DNA of 45,244 nucleotides from Pseudomonadota bacterium. GTDB taxonomy: Bacteria; Pseudomonadota; Alphaproteobacteria; Acetobacterales; Acetobacteraceae. Below are positions 16,315 to 23,829 of this stretch, piece after piece (the first letter of the stretch is position 1; every line of letters starts with the position of its first letter). Position numbers and translations under genes: made by a program. The DNA lies in assembly GCA_019352115.1 (NCBI GenBank), contig JABBNW010000008.1, positions 1-45,244 on the forward strand, in the 5' to 3' direction. The notes under the pieces were generated by a model, which saw only the letters and a list, made by a program, of their open reading frames with translations, ran no database searches and was not told the origin of the DNA.

Positions 16315-16709
16315 CTACCCCTGCGCCCGCTTCGCCTCGGCGGCGTCGAGGCGGATCATATGGTCCCACCAGACCTGAAATGCCGACATCGTCAGACGGA
16401 GGATGCCGGGGTTGTTCCACCAGCGGGCACACTCGAAGTATGCGTCGAGGAGCCCGCCGGCTGAGAAGGGTCCAGGAACTCGTCCATCACCTTCGTGAGG
16501 GGCAGCGCATCGAACATCGGCAGTTTGAGCACCGTTCCCTGCGGCACGTTGTCGGCGATCCGATCGGCCAGCTTAAGGCCCCACCCAACAGGGTCCTCCA
16601 TCGGGATCGGCAGACCGATCAGATCCTCGCCGGTCGGCTCGCGGAATGTAATCTTCGTGATTGTCTGGTCGATTACCTTGATCGGCCGCTTCAGGATGTA
16701 TTCCGCCAT
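16315..16709 (-). CDS. tail assembly chaperone with -1 frameshift extension (Mu gp41/gp42-like)
   Basis: The unshifted protein (16709 to the TGA at 16392) has 105 aa: AEYILKRPIKVIDQTITKIT, then FREPTGEDLIGLPIP, as in gp41-type chaperones. The -1 frame stays open beyond that stop to the TAG at 16315. It encodes a plausible second domain, LLDAYFECARWWNNPGILRL followed by TMSAFQVWWDHMI, giving about 131 aa in total. Candidate slip sites are CCCTTCT (minus strand 16470-16464) and GGGCTCC (16455-16449); neither is a perfect X XXY YYZ heptamer. A chaperone pair made by frameshifting immediately before the tape measure is a general feature of long-tailed phages. The start overlaps the tube gene's TGA (TGATG). 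Confidence 0.82.
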
Positions 16710-17080
16710 CACGTGATCTCCTGCATCGGGATACTGCCGGAGAATTTCAGTCCTCCGATCTCGCCCGTATCCACCTTGATGTCCGGGTCGTCGACCTGGA
16801 ACGCGTTGTTCAGCAGATACGACTTTCCGTTGTTCGCTCGGATCTGCAAGGTCGCACCGTTGATCCGTTTCAGCGCGGCGACGCTGACCGCCGGGCCATC
16901 GAGCGCGGTTATGGTGACCTCCGGCGCCACATTCTCGACCGTGTAATCGACCGAGCCGCCGCTGGAGACGACGGGCTTGCGCACCAGGCCGCCTTCCTTC
17001 ACCGAGATGTCGGCCTTCACCTCGTAGTAGGCGCCGCCGAGATAGAAGCTCGCGGCGCCGCCGCGGTTGATGCCCGCCAT
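16709..17080 (-). CDS. tail tube protein (Mu-like)
   Basis: 123 aa. It begins INRGGAASFYLGGAYYEVKA and contains APEVTITALDGPAVSVAALK and QVDDPDIKVDTGEIGGLKFSG, the conserved beta-rich pattern of Mu-type phage tail tube proteins, with normal length. It lies between the sheath and the chaperone, as in Mu. AAGGGG precedes the ATG by 9 bases. It polymerises into the inner tube around the tape measure. Confidence 0.88.
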   Translation of the reverse strand: MAGINRGGAASFYLGGAYYEVKADISVKEGGLVRKPVVSSGGSVDYTVENVAPEVTITALDGPAVSVAALKRINGATLQIRANNGKSYLLNNAFQVDDPDIKVDTGEIGGLKFSGSIPMQEIT

Positions 17081-17093
17081 GGTGTGTGACCCC

Positions 17094-18614
17094 TTACGCC
17101 GCGGCCGCCAGGGCCGCCATGTGGAACTGGTTCAGTAGCGCAAAGACCCGCAACCCGCTGACGTAATACGGGTCATAGAGCACATCGAGCCGGCTGTTGT
17201 CGTTCGCGTTGCGCTGCACGATCAGGCCCGCGGTGAACGCCGCGATGTTGTCCACCCAGCCGGCATCCACCATCGTGCCGTATTGCGTGACCAGCAGCCC
17301 CTTGGCGATGCTCGGCGTCACCACGGTCGGCACGCCGCCGGTCGGCGTGACCGGGACGCGCGCCCCGTCGTCGGCCAGCAGCGCGCGCGGGATCTGCTGG
17401 GTGATCGCGTTCTTCAGCGCGCCGACCACGGCCATGTTCAGATACATGTCCTCCGTATCCAGGTAGGACTGATCCGGCTGGCCGTAGCTGTTGACCTGAT
17501 AGGTGGTGACCGCCCGCACGATCTGCTCGACCCCGCCGGGGCCGCGGGCGGACACGGCGATGCCGGACGTCAGCAGGCTCTGCTGTTCGCTGAACGTCCA
17601 GTCGGAGGCCGCCGGTGCCGGCAGGCAACCCAGCAGCACCAGCGTCTGCCAGGGCTGGTTCGGCTGGATGTCCGCGCTGACCGAGCCCTTCGCCATCAGC
17701 GCCACGTCGCGCAGCCAGGGCGGCGTGGGGCTCGCCTGGTTGCTGGCGAGCACGGTCAGGTGCTGATCGTTCAGCCCCGCGCCATAGGTCAGCAGGTTCC
17801 CCACCGTGTCGGCGTGGCCGCTGAAAATATGCCCGTAGAGCTGCTGCGCATCGGACCAGCGGCCCGACGCATCCGACATCATCGCGCCGGTGAAGCCGAG
17901 CGACGTGTCGTCGCTGTACGGCGAGCCGATATATTTGAACGGCTGCACACCCAACATCGTGGCGATGGTAGCGAGGCTCGGGTCCGTCGCACCGCCGGCG
18001 AAGGGCGTGATGGCGATCGTCAGGCCGGCGGGCACCGTCTGGCCGCCCTCGGCGCCAAGATAATTCAGCATGATCGGCAGCGCGTTGCCGAGCGTGCCCT
18101 TGTTCGCCGCCGTCAACGTCACCGTGCCGGTTGCCGCGGCGGCCGTCGCAGGGAGGAAGGTGGACGCGGTGCACGCGGCGGCGATGTTTGTGGCGACCAC
18201 AGTCGCGGAGTCGCCGGTGGCGACGCCGACCTGGACCAGCGTGTCGCCGACATACAGGGGCACCGTGCCGTTGGCCGTCGCGGTGCCGGTGACGGCGACC
18301 GTCGCCGTCGCCGCCGCGCTACTGGCGGCGTCGGCGAGCGGGAGCGCCCATACCTCGCTGACCGGATCGTTCAATTTGTAACGCGCGATGCGCGCGGCAA
18401 GCTGGGATCGCGGGCCGAACACGCTCTGCGCCTGCGCGGTCGAGGCCACATAGGTCGGCACCGCCGGCACCGTGGCGGTGGCCTGGCCGATGATCAGGCG
18501 CCGGTTGACGCCCTGCGCGACGCCGGCGGCGACGTTGCTGAACTCGACATGGAACAGCGGCACCCGGGTATTCGGCGCGATGTTGCTGAAAGGAATCAGG
18601 GAGGTGCCGGACAT
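17094..18614 (-). CDS. contractile tail sheath protein
   Basis: 506 aa. It opens with SNIAPNTRVPLFHVEFSN and RRLIIGQAT, typical of Mu gpL-like sheaths. The C-terminal domain has NMAVVGALKNAITQQIPRAL and LYDPYYVSGLRVFALLNQFH, conserved strands and helix of the sheath handshake region. AAGGAA lies 6 bases before the ATG. It proves a myovirus-type contractile tail on a lambda-type head. Residues about 95-215 are Ala/Thr-rich and correspond to the variable, surface-exposed sheath insertion domain. Confidence 0.93.
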   Translation of the reverse strand: MSGTSLIPFSNIAPNTRVPLFHVEFSNVAAGVAQGVNRRLIIGQATATVPAVPTYVASTAQAQSVFGPRSQLAARIARYKLNDPVSEVWALPLADAASSAAATATVAVTGTATANGTVPLYVGDTLVQVGVATGDSATVVATNIAAACTASTFLPATAAAATGTVTLTAANKGTLGNALPIMLNYLGAEGGQTVPAGLTIAITPFAGGATDPSLATIATMLGVQPFKYIGSPYSDDTSLGFTGAMMSDASGRWSDAQQLYGHIFSGHADTVGNLLTYGAGLNDQHLTVLASNQASPTPPWLRDVALMAKGSVSADIQPNQPWQTLVLLGCLPAPAASDWTFSEQQSLLTSGIAVSARGPGGVEQIVRAVTTYQVNSYGQPDQSYLDTEDMYLNMAVVGALKNAITQQIPRALLADDGARVPVTPTGGVPTVVTPSIAKGLLVTQYGTMVDAGWVDNIAAFTAGLIVQRNANDNSRLDVLYDPYYVSGLRVFALLNQFHMAALAAAA

Positions 18615-18636
18615 GGCGGTTCCTTGGCCGAGGGGT

Positions 18637-19464
18637 TCAGACGGCGAGCGTGACGGATGCCGCGATCGCCTGCGTTCCCGCCGGCGGATCGGTAGTCAGC
18701 GTGATCAGCGCCAGCGGTTGCGTGATCCGCGGGCGATAGATTTCGGTCCAGGCGAGCGTGAATTTCAGGCGCCCGTCGCCGACCACCTGGTCCTGCTCGC
18801 CCTTGAATGTGCGCGTGGTCAGCACCGCCTTGACCTGCGCGGTCAGGCCGATCCACACCGGATCGCCCAGCAGGCAATCGCGCACCTGGATCAACAGCAG
18901 ATCGAGCGCCGCCTTCGCGTCCGCGATCCGCGCGCGCGCCACCAGCGCGTGCACCACCAGGTGCAGGGTCACGTCGAACGCCGGCGCGGTGCCGCCGGTG
19001 CCGACGCTTTCGGCGTCGACGTCGGCCTGGATGTTCAGCCGCGGCATGTCGGCCGCGGCCACAGGGTCCACCCGTTCGGATTCGATGGCGGTCCCGGCGA
19101 GGGTGCCGAAGGCCAGCAGGGCGGCGACCGTCGCCTCCCGCACGATCACTTCCAGCGCGGACTCGCCGAGTTGCCACACGCCGGGGCCGGCTGGCAGCAG
19201 GGCGATCGCGTCGCCGGGCGCCAACGCCACCGCGGGGGCGAGCGGGCCTGCCGGCGTGACGCTGTCCGTGCCGGCCGGGGCCAGGGTGACGACGTTCGCG
19301 CTCGCGTCGCGGCGCACGAAATAGAGCGGGCCGGCGCCGAGCACGGGCGGCACGGTCGCGGCGATCGGGCCGGCGGTCGCGTCGACCAGCACCAGGCCCG
19401 TCGTGCCGGCAGGGATCGCCTGCGGCTGGGAGGCCGCGGGGGCGAGCAACGTCCACCAGGTCAT
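18637..19464 (-). CDS. tail terminator-like protein with fused fibre-type N-terminal domain
   Basis: 275 aa. Two parts are visible. Residues about 15-105 (TTGLVLVDATAGPIAATVPP, then LYFVRRDASANVVTLAPAGT, then GVWQLGE) match the domain at residues 90-185 of the Gly-rich tail fibre (7350-8480). Residues about 105-275 (ALEVIVREATVAALLAFGTL, then RIADAKAALDLLLIQVRDCL, then KFTLAWTEIYRP) look like a tail terminator/completion protein. It sits between the head-tail joining gene and the sheath, the expected terminator position. The start overlaps the upstream TGA as ATGA. Such a fusion is unusual for a terminator. Confidence 0.65.
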   Translation of the reverse strand: MTWWTLLAPAASQPQAIPAGTTGLVLVDATAGPIAATVPPVLGAGPLYFVRRDASANVVTLAPAGTDSVTPAGPLAPAVALAPGDAIALLPAGPGVWQLGESALEVIVREATVAALLAFGTLAGTAIESERVDPVAAADMPRLNIQADVDAESVGTGGTAPAFDVTLHLVVHALVARARIADAKAALDLLLIQVRDCLLGDPVWIGLTAQVKAVLTTRTFKGEQDQVVGDGRLKFTLAWTEIYRPRITQPLALITLTTDPPAGTQAIAASVTLAV

Positions 19465-19820
19465 GCGGTCGGCACCGCCGGAGCGAGCGGAATCGCGGCC
19501 TGCGCGTCGGATGCGAGGCGGAGATAGAGGCGCACGTCGCCGTCCGTGTCCGGCTCGGCCGGCTCGGCGAGGGCATAGAGGCGCCCGCGGATGCGGAACA
19601 GTTCGTTCTGCCCCGGCAGGCCCGGCAGGGTGGACAGGCGGACATTGAGGACGGTGCGGGTGGTGATGACCTCCAGCCCGTCCTGGAACTTCTGGTCGCG
19701 CCAGCAGTCGTCGAAGATGCCGGAGACGGTCACCGGCGGACCAGCTGCCGGGAGATAGGTCACCTGCTCGCCGAACGCGGCCTGAGCAGCGGCGAGCGTG
19801 GTGGCGTCGAAGTCGATCAT
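19461..19820 (-). CDS. head-tail joining/connector protein
   Basis: 119 aa. It begins IDFDATTLAAAQAAFGEQVT and contains SGIFDDCWRD and LRIRG-like FRIRGRLYALAEPAEPDTDG, the beta-barrel pattern of gpFII/HK97 gp9-like neck proteins (F-G-x-x-V-x-Y, then G-x-F-x-x, then Y-x-V/A). It lies between the capsid and tail modules. The ATG overlaps the TGA of the preceding gene, and its own TGA overlaps the next ATG. It probably connects portal and tail terminator. Confidence 0.65.
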   Translation of the reverse strand: MIDFDATTLAAAQAAFGEQVTYLPAAGPPVTVSGIFDDCWRDQKFQDGLEVITTRTVLNVRLSTLPGLPGQNELFRIRGRLYALAEPAEPDTDGDVRLYLRLASDAQAAIPLAPAVPTA

Positions 19821-20095
19821 GCGGGATCGCCGGGCGCGGCGACGGGGCGCACGATCAGGCGGCCGTCGCCGCGGTACCAGGATGCGAACCTGTAGCCGGC
19901 GCCGGCCAGCGCCTGGCGCACCGACGCGCGGTGCTCGCGGGTGTAGCCGTCCATGTGCAGGCCCTGCAGGTGGGCGACGTCGTGGTCGAGGCCGTGGGCG
20001 GCGATCAGCACAGAGGCGATCCAGGGATCGCGCCAGGCCGTGCCTTCGGCGAAGACGAACGCGCGGCTGATCACCGGCTTGATGATCGTGTGCAT
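19817..20095 (-). CDS. hypothetical neck-region protein
   Basis: 92 aa, not recognised. It contains several His residues in IAAHGLDHDVAHLQGLHMDG and ends SWYRGDGRLIVRPVAAPGDP. The position between the capsid cluster and the FII-like joining protein suggests a connector or completion role. Its TGA overlaps the next ATG, so it is part of the coupled neck operon. No signal peptide or membrane segment is present. Confidence 0.6.
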   Translation of the reverse strand: MHTIIKPVISRAFVFAEGTAWRDPWIASVLIAAHGLDHDVAHLQGLHMDGYTREHRASVRQALAGAGYRFASWYRGDGRLIVRPVAAPGDPA

Positions 20096-20113
20096 CGCGC
20101 GCGCTCCGGGTGG

Positions 20114-20380
20114 CTACGCGCGCGGGTCGAGCGCGGGGTCGTGCGGCGGGGGCGTTGGCTCGGCTTGCGGGGGCGCGGCGGCTTCGGCGTCCGCCTTGGC
20201 CTTTGCGGCGCGGGCGGCGATCGCGGCTGCCTCCGTCAGGACGTGGCCGGAGGCGGCGAGGGTGGTGGCGTGGTCGGCGGGGAGCTCGACCACGTCGCCG
20301 GCGCGGAAGGGGTGCGCGCCCGGGCCGCGATAGACGATGCGGCCGGGCTGCACTTCCACGCGGGTGGTGGGGATGGCCAT
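20114..20380 (-). CDS. hypothetical small protein downstream of the major capsid gene
   Basis: 88 aa. The N-terminal half is compact (RVEVQPGRIVYRGPGAHPFR, then AGDVVELPADHATTLAASGH). The second half is an Ala/Lys-rich helix with a Pro-rich tail. Small proteins of this shape follow the capsid gene in many lambda-like head modules and are often annotated as head-tail or FI-like accessory proteins. It begins 4 bp after the capsid stop without a clear ribosome-binding site, so translation probably depends on the capsid gene. Confidence 0.6.
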   Translation of the reverse strand: MAIPTTRVEVQPGRIVYRGPGAHPFRAGDVVELPADHATTLAASGHVLTEAAAIAARAAKAKADAEAAAPPQAEPTPPPHDPALDPRA

Positions 20381-20384
20381 GGGA

Positions 20385-21422
20385 TCAGGCTTGCGCGCGC
20401 AGCAGCACTTCCGGCCGCTTGCAGATGTGCAGCGGATAGCTGTCGAGCTCGAAGCGCACGAAGGAATTGCGCTCCTTATCGACGATCGGGCGCAGGTAGC
20501 GGGGCTTGCCGCGCTTGTTCACGAATTCGAAGCTGTCATGCGGGGCATAGGCGACGGAGAAGATATCGCGCGCGCCCTTGGGGAAGAACTGCGCCGTGTT
20601 CGACGGCACGGCCACCGTGGTGGCATCATCCGAGCCGCGGTAGTTGAACCAGTTGATGCCGCCGAACTTCATCGCCTCGAAGGCATTGCCCTTCCGCAGC
20701 TCGGCCGCCGCGGCCCAGTTGTAGAAGGTCTGCCGCACATCGATGTGGTTCGTCAGGCCGTCCCAGAATTCGTCCCCGCACAGGGCATAGACCTCGGTCG
20801 ACGCCGTGAAGGCGCCTTGCGCGGCGCGCGCCATGGTCCGGACGATGCTGTTGCAGAGCGGGCGCAGGACGCCCCCCGTCGGCGACGCGCCAGCGCCAGC
20901 GCTGAGATTGAAAGCGATCAGCGACGGCTGGCTGATTCCGAACTCGGCGAACCAGTTGTTGATCGTGGCGCCGGTGGCATCGAGCAGGATCCCCTGGATC
21001 GCCCCGAGGCGATGGTATTCCAGGGTGTACTCGAGGTCGCTCAGAATGCCAGTCGGGCCGCTGACCCGCTCGGCAACGAGCGTCGCGAGCGATTCCAGCT
21101 CCGCTTCCTGACCCATGGCGCGCACGCTGTTCAGCTCGGCCGCCTGGATTGTGGCCGAGGCGGGCAACCGGGGGGCCTTGAAGTAGCGCGCGGTGCGCAG
21201 CGGCTGGAAGCGCTCGGCGTACGGTGCGCCGCGGGCGGCACGGGGGATCAAGGTCAGCTGCCCCTGCTTTTCCTCGACCATCAGATCCTGAGTCGTGATG
21301 GGATACGGGGTGAATAGGTTCAGTTCCCCGATGCCGATCGGCAGGTAGGGAACCTTGTTCACCGCCTCGGTCATTTCGATGGCGGTGAACGGGGACTGGT
21401 GGAAGACGTCCAGCGTGATCAT
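20385..21422 (-). CDS. major capsid protein, lambda gpE family
   Basis: 345 aa, the usual length. It begins ITLDVFHQSPFTAIEMTEAV, and has PYLPIGIGELNLFTPYPITT, LNSVRAMGQEAELES and a C-terminus RNSFVRFELDSYPLHICKRP, all typical of the gpE family. GGAGAG lies 5-6 bases before the ATG, and a strong hairpin lies just upstream (21439-21455). It follows decoration protein D, as in lambda. It assembles the icosahedral shell of HK97 fold. Confidence 0.94.
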   Translation of the reverse strand: MITLDVFHQSPFTAIEMTEAVNKVPYLPIGIGELNLFTPYPITTQDLMVEEKQGQLTLIPRAARGAPYAERFQPLRTARYFKAPRLPASATIQAAELNSVRAMGQEAELESLATLVAERVSGPTGILSDLEYTLEYHRLGAIQGILLDATGATINNWFAEFGISQPSLIAFNLSAGAGASPTGGVLRPLCNSIVRTMARAAQGAFTASTEVYALCGDEFWDGLTNHIDVRQTFYNWAAAAELRKGNAFEAMKFGGINWFNYRGSDDATTVAVPSNTAQFFPKGARDIFSVAYAPHDSFEFVNKRGKPRYLRPIVDKERNSFVRFELDSYPLHICKRPEVLLRAQA

Positions 21423-21438
21423 AAAAACTCTCCGGTGC

Positions 21439-21455
21439 CGGGCGCCTGGCGCCCG
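21439..21455 (-). other. hairpin immediately upstream of the major capsid gene
   Basis: The 8-bp inverted repeat CGGGCGCC/GGCGCCCG with a one-base centre lies between the D stop codon and the capsid ribosome-binding site. No T run follows directly; the TTTTT at 21427-21423 lies between the GGAGAG and the ATG. It is therefore more likely an mRNA-stabilising or processing element than a terminator. A similar but bulged hairpin precedes the D gene at about 22147-22171. Confidence 0.5.
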
Positions 21456-21498
21456 ATGATGCCGAGCGCTGCGGTCAGCGTCCGATGATGCCGAGCGC
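21453..21498. repeat. 17-bp direct repeat across the D stop codon
   Basis: CCGATGATGCCGAGCGC occurs at 21453-21469 and 21482-21498, with a 29-bp period. The second copy encodes the last codons of the decoration protein (LGIIGR region), and the first lies just past its stop. It looks like a small tandem duplication of the gene end. Confidence 0.7.
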
Positions 21499-22125
21499 GG
21501 CGAGTTCGCTGAGCGCGATGGTCTGCAGCGCAGCTGACCCGGGATCGACGCTGGCCGCGACCGCCGGGTCCCAGACCAGGTGCGCGATGGTGACCTCGGC
21601 GGAGCCGATGATCAGCGCGATCTGCACGGTCGCGCCGGGATCCACCCAGACTTCATCCCAGAGCACGGCATTCGCCGGCGCGGCACCCGTATAGGTGCTG
21701 GCGCCGACGGCGGCGGGGACGTTCACCACGATGGTGTCCCCGACCGCCCAGGCCGTGCCGCCCGCGCTGATCGAGATGCCGATCTGGTTCGCATAGGCGG
21801 TGCCGACGGTCAGGTTCGGCAGGATGTCGCCGTTCGGAGCGGTGACCTCGAAGACCGTGGAAGACGTCGCCTCCAGCAGGTAATCGCCCGGCATGGCGTT
21901 CACGAGCGCGGTCGGCGTGCCGATCGTGCCGTTGCCGACATCATCGGCGCCCTTCGTCGCCGTGGGAGTGCCCAGCCCGAGCGACATGACGGTGCCCGCC
22001 TGGTAGCGGACGGCGGTGCCGCCGCTGTTGGTGATGGTCGAGGTGCCGCGGCTGCGATGGCCGTTCGCCTCGGAAATGAGGAAGCCGCCGGTGTGGCGGC
22101 CCTCATAGAGGATGGGCGAGGTCAT
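21475..22125 (-). CDS. head decoration protein, lambda gpD family, extended
   Basis: 216 aa, about twice the lambda gpD length. The N-terminal 55 residues (EGRHTGGFLISEANGHRSRG, then VRYQAGTVMSLG) and the C-terminal part (LWDEVWVDPGATVQIALIIG, then VTIAHLVWDP) are gpD-like. Between them, at about 55-135, sits the GNGTIGTPTALVNAMPGDYL / VGDTIVVNV domain, a beta module often inserted in decoration proteins. It binds the capsid surface as trimers and stabilises the shell. AAGGGAA lies 8 bases before the ATG. Confidence 0.88.
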   Translation of the reverse strand: MTSPILYEGRHTGGFLISEANGHRSRGTSTITNSGGTAVRYQAGTVMSLGLGTPTATKGADDVGNGTIGTPTALVNAMPGDYLLEATSSTVFEVTAPNGDILPNLTVGTAYANQIGISISAGGTAWAVGDTIVVNVPAAVGASTYTGAAPANAVLWDEVWVDPGATVQIALIIGSAEVTIAHLVWDPAVAASVDPGSAALQTIALSELAALGIIGR

Positions 22126-22199
22126 TCAACGAATTCCCTTCATGGCCCGGCGCCGAGGCGCCCGGGGTAGGGTTTGTGACGGGTCCGGCGGCGCGGGGG

Positions 22200-22943
22200 T
22201 CAGATGTCGTTGCGGGCCCGGATGAGGGCCGACGCCAGCCGGTCCACACCCCGCGGGGCACGACGTTCGCCGCCGCCGGTGCCGATCGGGGGCACCTGAT
22301 GGCCGGCCATGCGTGCCGACAGCGACGTCTGGCCACCGCCGTTGCCGATAGCCGCCTTCAGCGCCGCGATCGCCTGGCCGCGTGTCATGGTCGTGTTGAA
22401 CGCGAAATGCGCGGCGAGCTGGACGTTCGCTGCCGCGTGCGGGCTGGCGAAGATCGCCTTGCAGCGGCCGCGTTCGTGCGCACGGGCGGCGCGGGACCGG
22501 CGACCACGGGTGCCGCGGGCACGCATTTCCTGGCCGTCCGACTCGTCATCGCCTTCGTCGTCGCCTTCGTCGCCGTCGTCGGCATCATCGCCGTCGCCGG
22601 CGTCGCCACCCTCGTCGTCGCCGTCGGGATCCTCGACGCGGCCGTCGTCGCCGTCCTCGTTGCCCTCGTCGGGCTCCTGACTGCGGGCGCGACGGCGCCT
22701 GGCCCGGCGGGAGTTCGGCGGCGCGGGCGGCGGCGCCTCGTCTTCATCCGGCGGCGCGGCGGGATCGCCCTCGCCGCCGCTGGTCGCCTCGTTTTCGTTG
22801 CCAACTTCCTGCGGATCGCCGTCCGCATTGTCCTCGGCGCGGCGGGTCGGGGTGCGGGCACGGCGGCGCGCGGCGGCGGCGCCGAAACCCGGGAGGTGGG
22901 CGAACGTCGCCGTCCGCATCAGCGCGGATCGAAGTCCGGGCAT
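22200..22943 (-). CDS. scaffolding-like protein with very acidic linker
   Basis: 247 aa. A basic N-terminus (residues 1-35, rich in Arg) precedes a striking Asp/Glu/Gly tract at about 90-140 (DEGGDAGDGDDADDGDEGDD). The C-terminal part, RCKAIFASPHAAANVQLAAH followed by RGQAIAALKAA, matches the C-terminal helix-turn-helix of S49 protease/scaffold proteins of Rhodospirillales prophages. It lies directly after the S49 protease gene, as the lambda Nu3 scaffold does relative to C. AAGGAA lies 6 bases before ATG 22943. Scaffold function is inferred from position and charge pattern. Confidence 0.7.
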   Translation of the reverse strand: MPGLRSALMRTATFAHLPGFGAAAARRRARTPTRRAEDNADGDPQEVGNENEATSGGEGDPAAPPDEDEAPPPAPPNSRRARRRRARSQEPDEGNEDGDDGRVEDPDGDDEGGDAGDGDDADDGDEGDDEGDDESDGQEMRARGTRGRRSRAARAHERGRCKAIFASPHAAANVQLAAHFAFNTTMTRGQAIAALKAAIGNGGGQTSLSARMAGHQVPPIGTGGGERRAPRGVDRLASALIRARNDI

Positions 22944-22956
22944 GTTCAGTTCCTTG

Positions 22957-23829
22957 CTAGAGAGACGAAACGAAGGCGTGCAGCGCCGCATCCGGCGCCA
23001 TCACGACGTCGGCGAGGCCAGCCTTGACCGCCGCCGCGCCCATGAAGGTGCCGGCCTCGGTCGCTTTCACCGCGGCGGCCTGCATCTTGCGATTGCGGGC
23101 CACGGTGTTGACGAACAGGGTGCCGCTCGCATCGATGTCGGCCTGGATGCTGGCGGCGGCTTCCTTCGCGAGCGGCGCGAATTCGTTGCCGTCGGTCTTT
23201 TTCGCGCCGAACTGCAGCAGCGTCACGGCGATACCGGCATCGGTCAGCGCCTGGCTGAAATCGACGTGCATCCACACCACGCCGATACTGCCGGCCACGC
23301 CGGTGCGCGGGATGGTGACACGACGGGCGGCGCTCGCGATCGCGTATGCGGCCGAGGCCGCGCATTCATTCAGCGCGGCCCAAACGGGCTTACGCGCGTC
23401 GACGGCGCGGATCGTGTCGACCAGGTCGAATAAGCCGGCGCACTCGCCGCCAGGGCTGTCGATGTCGAGCATGATGCCCTTGACCTTGGGGTCTTCCAGG
23501 GCTTGCAGGACGTTCAGCCGGATACCGTCGTAGCCGGTCATTCCGCTGTAGGGCCGCAGGGTGCCGTTCTTGTGCACAAGGGTGCCGTCGACCTGCACCA
23601 CGGCGACGCCGGCGACGATGTCGTAGCCGCGCCGCGGCTCGCGGCCTTCATCCTCGCCGCCCATGAACATCATCGGCGCGGCGAGGGCGACCTGCTGGCC
23701 GTTCGGGCGCATCAGGTGCGTGATGCCGAAGCGCTCGCCCAGCGCGGCCATCACGATCTCCGCCTTGTCGGGCATGATCGCGAGCGGCGTGTTGAACAGC
23801 CGGGTGGCGAGACGGGGGAGGTTGTTCAC
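22957..23829 (-). CDS. S49 family head maturation protease (lambda gpC type)
   Basis: 290 aa. Conserved features include the strand DSPGGE (residues 124-129), the nucleophile Ser159 in CAASAAYAIASAA and the catalytic Lys210 or Lys211 in FGAKKTDGNEFAPL. This Ser/Lys dyad is that of SppA-like S49 peptidases used for capsid maturation. The GTG at 23829 overlaps the portal gene's TGA (GTGA). Unlike lambda C, the scaffold is encoded by a separate downstream gene rather than nested in frame. Confidence 0.92.
   Translation of the reverse strand: MNNLPRLATRLFNTPLAIMPDKAEIVMAALGERFGITHLMRPNGQQVALAAPMMFMGGEDEGREPRRGYDIVAGVAVVQVDGTLVHKNGTLRPYSGMTGYDGIRLNVLQALEDPKVKGIMLDIDSPGGECAGLFDLVDTIRAVDARKPVWAALNECAASAAYAIASAARRVTIPRTGVAGSIGVVWMHVDFSQALTDAGIAVTLLQFGAKKTDGNEFAPLAKEAAASIQADIDASGTLFVNTVARNRKMQAAAVKATEAGTFMGAAAVKAGLADVVMAPDAALHAFVSSL

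Noticed and set aside
14674-16464. 596-codon plus-strand open frame opposite the tape measure gene
   Set aside because: It is the antisense shadow of an evident tape measure gene, with no conserved features.
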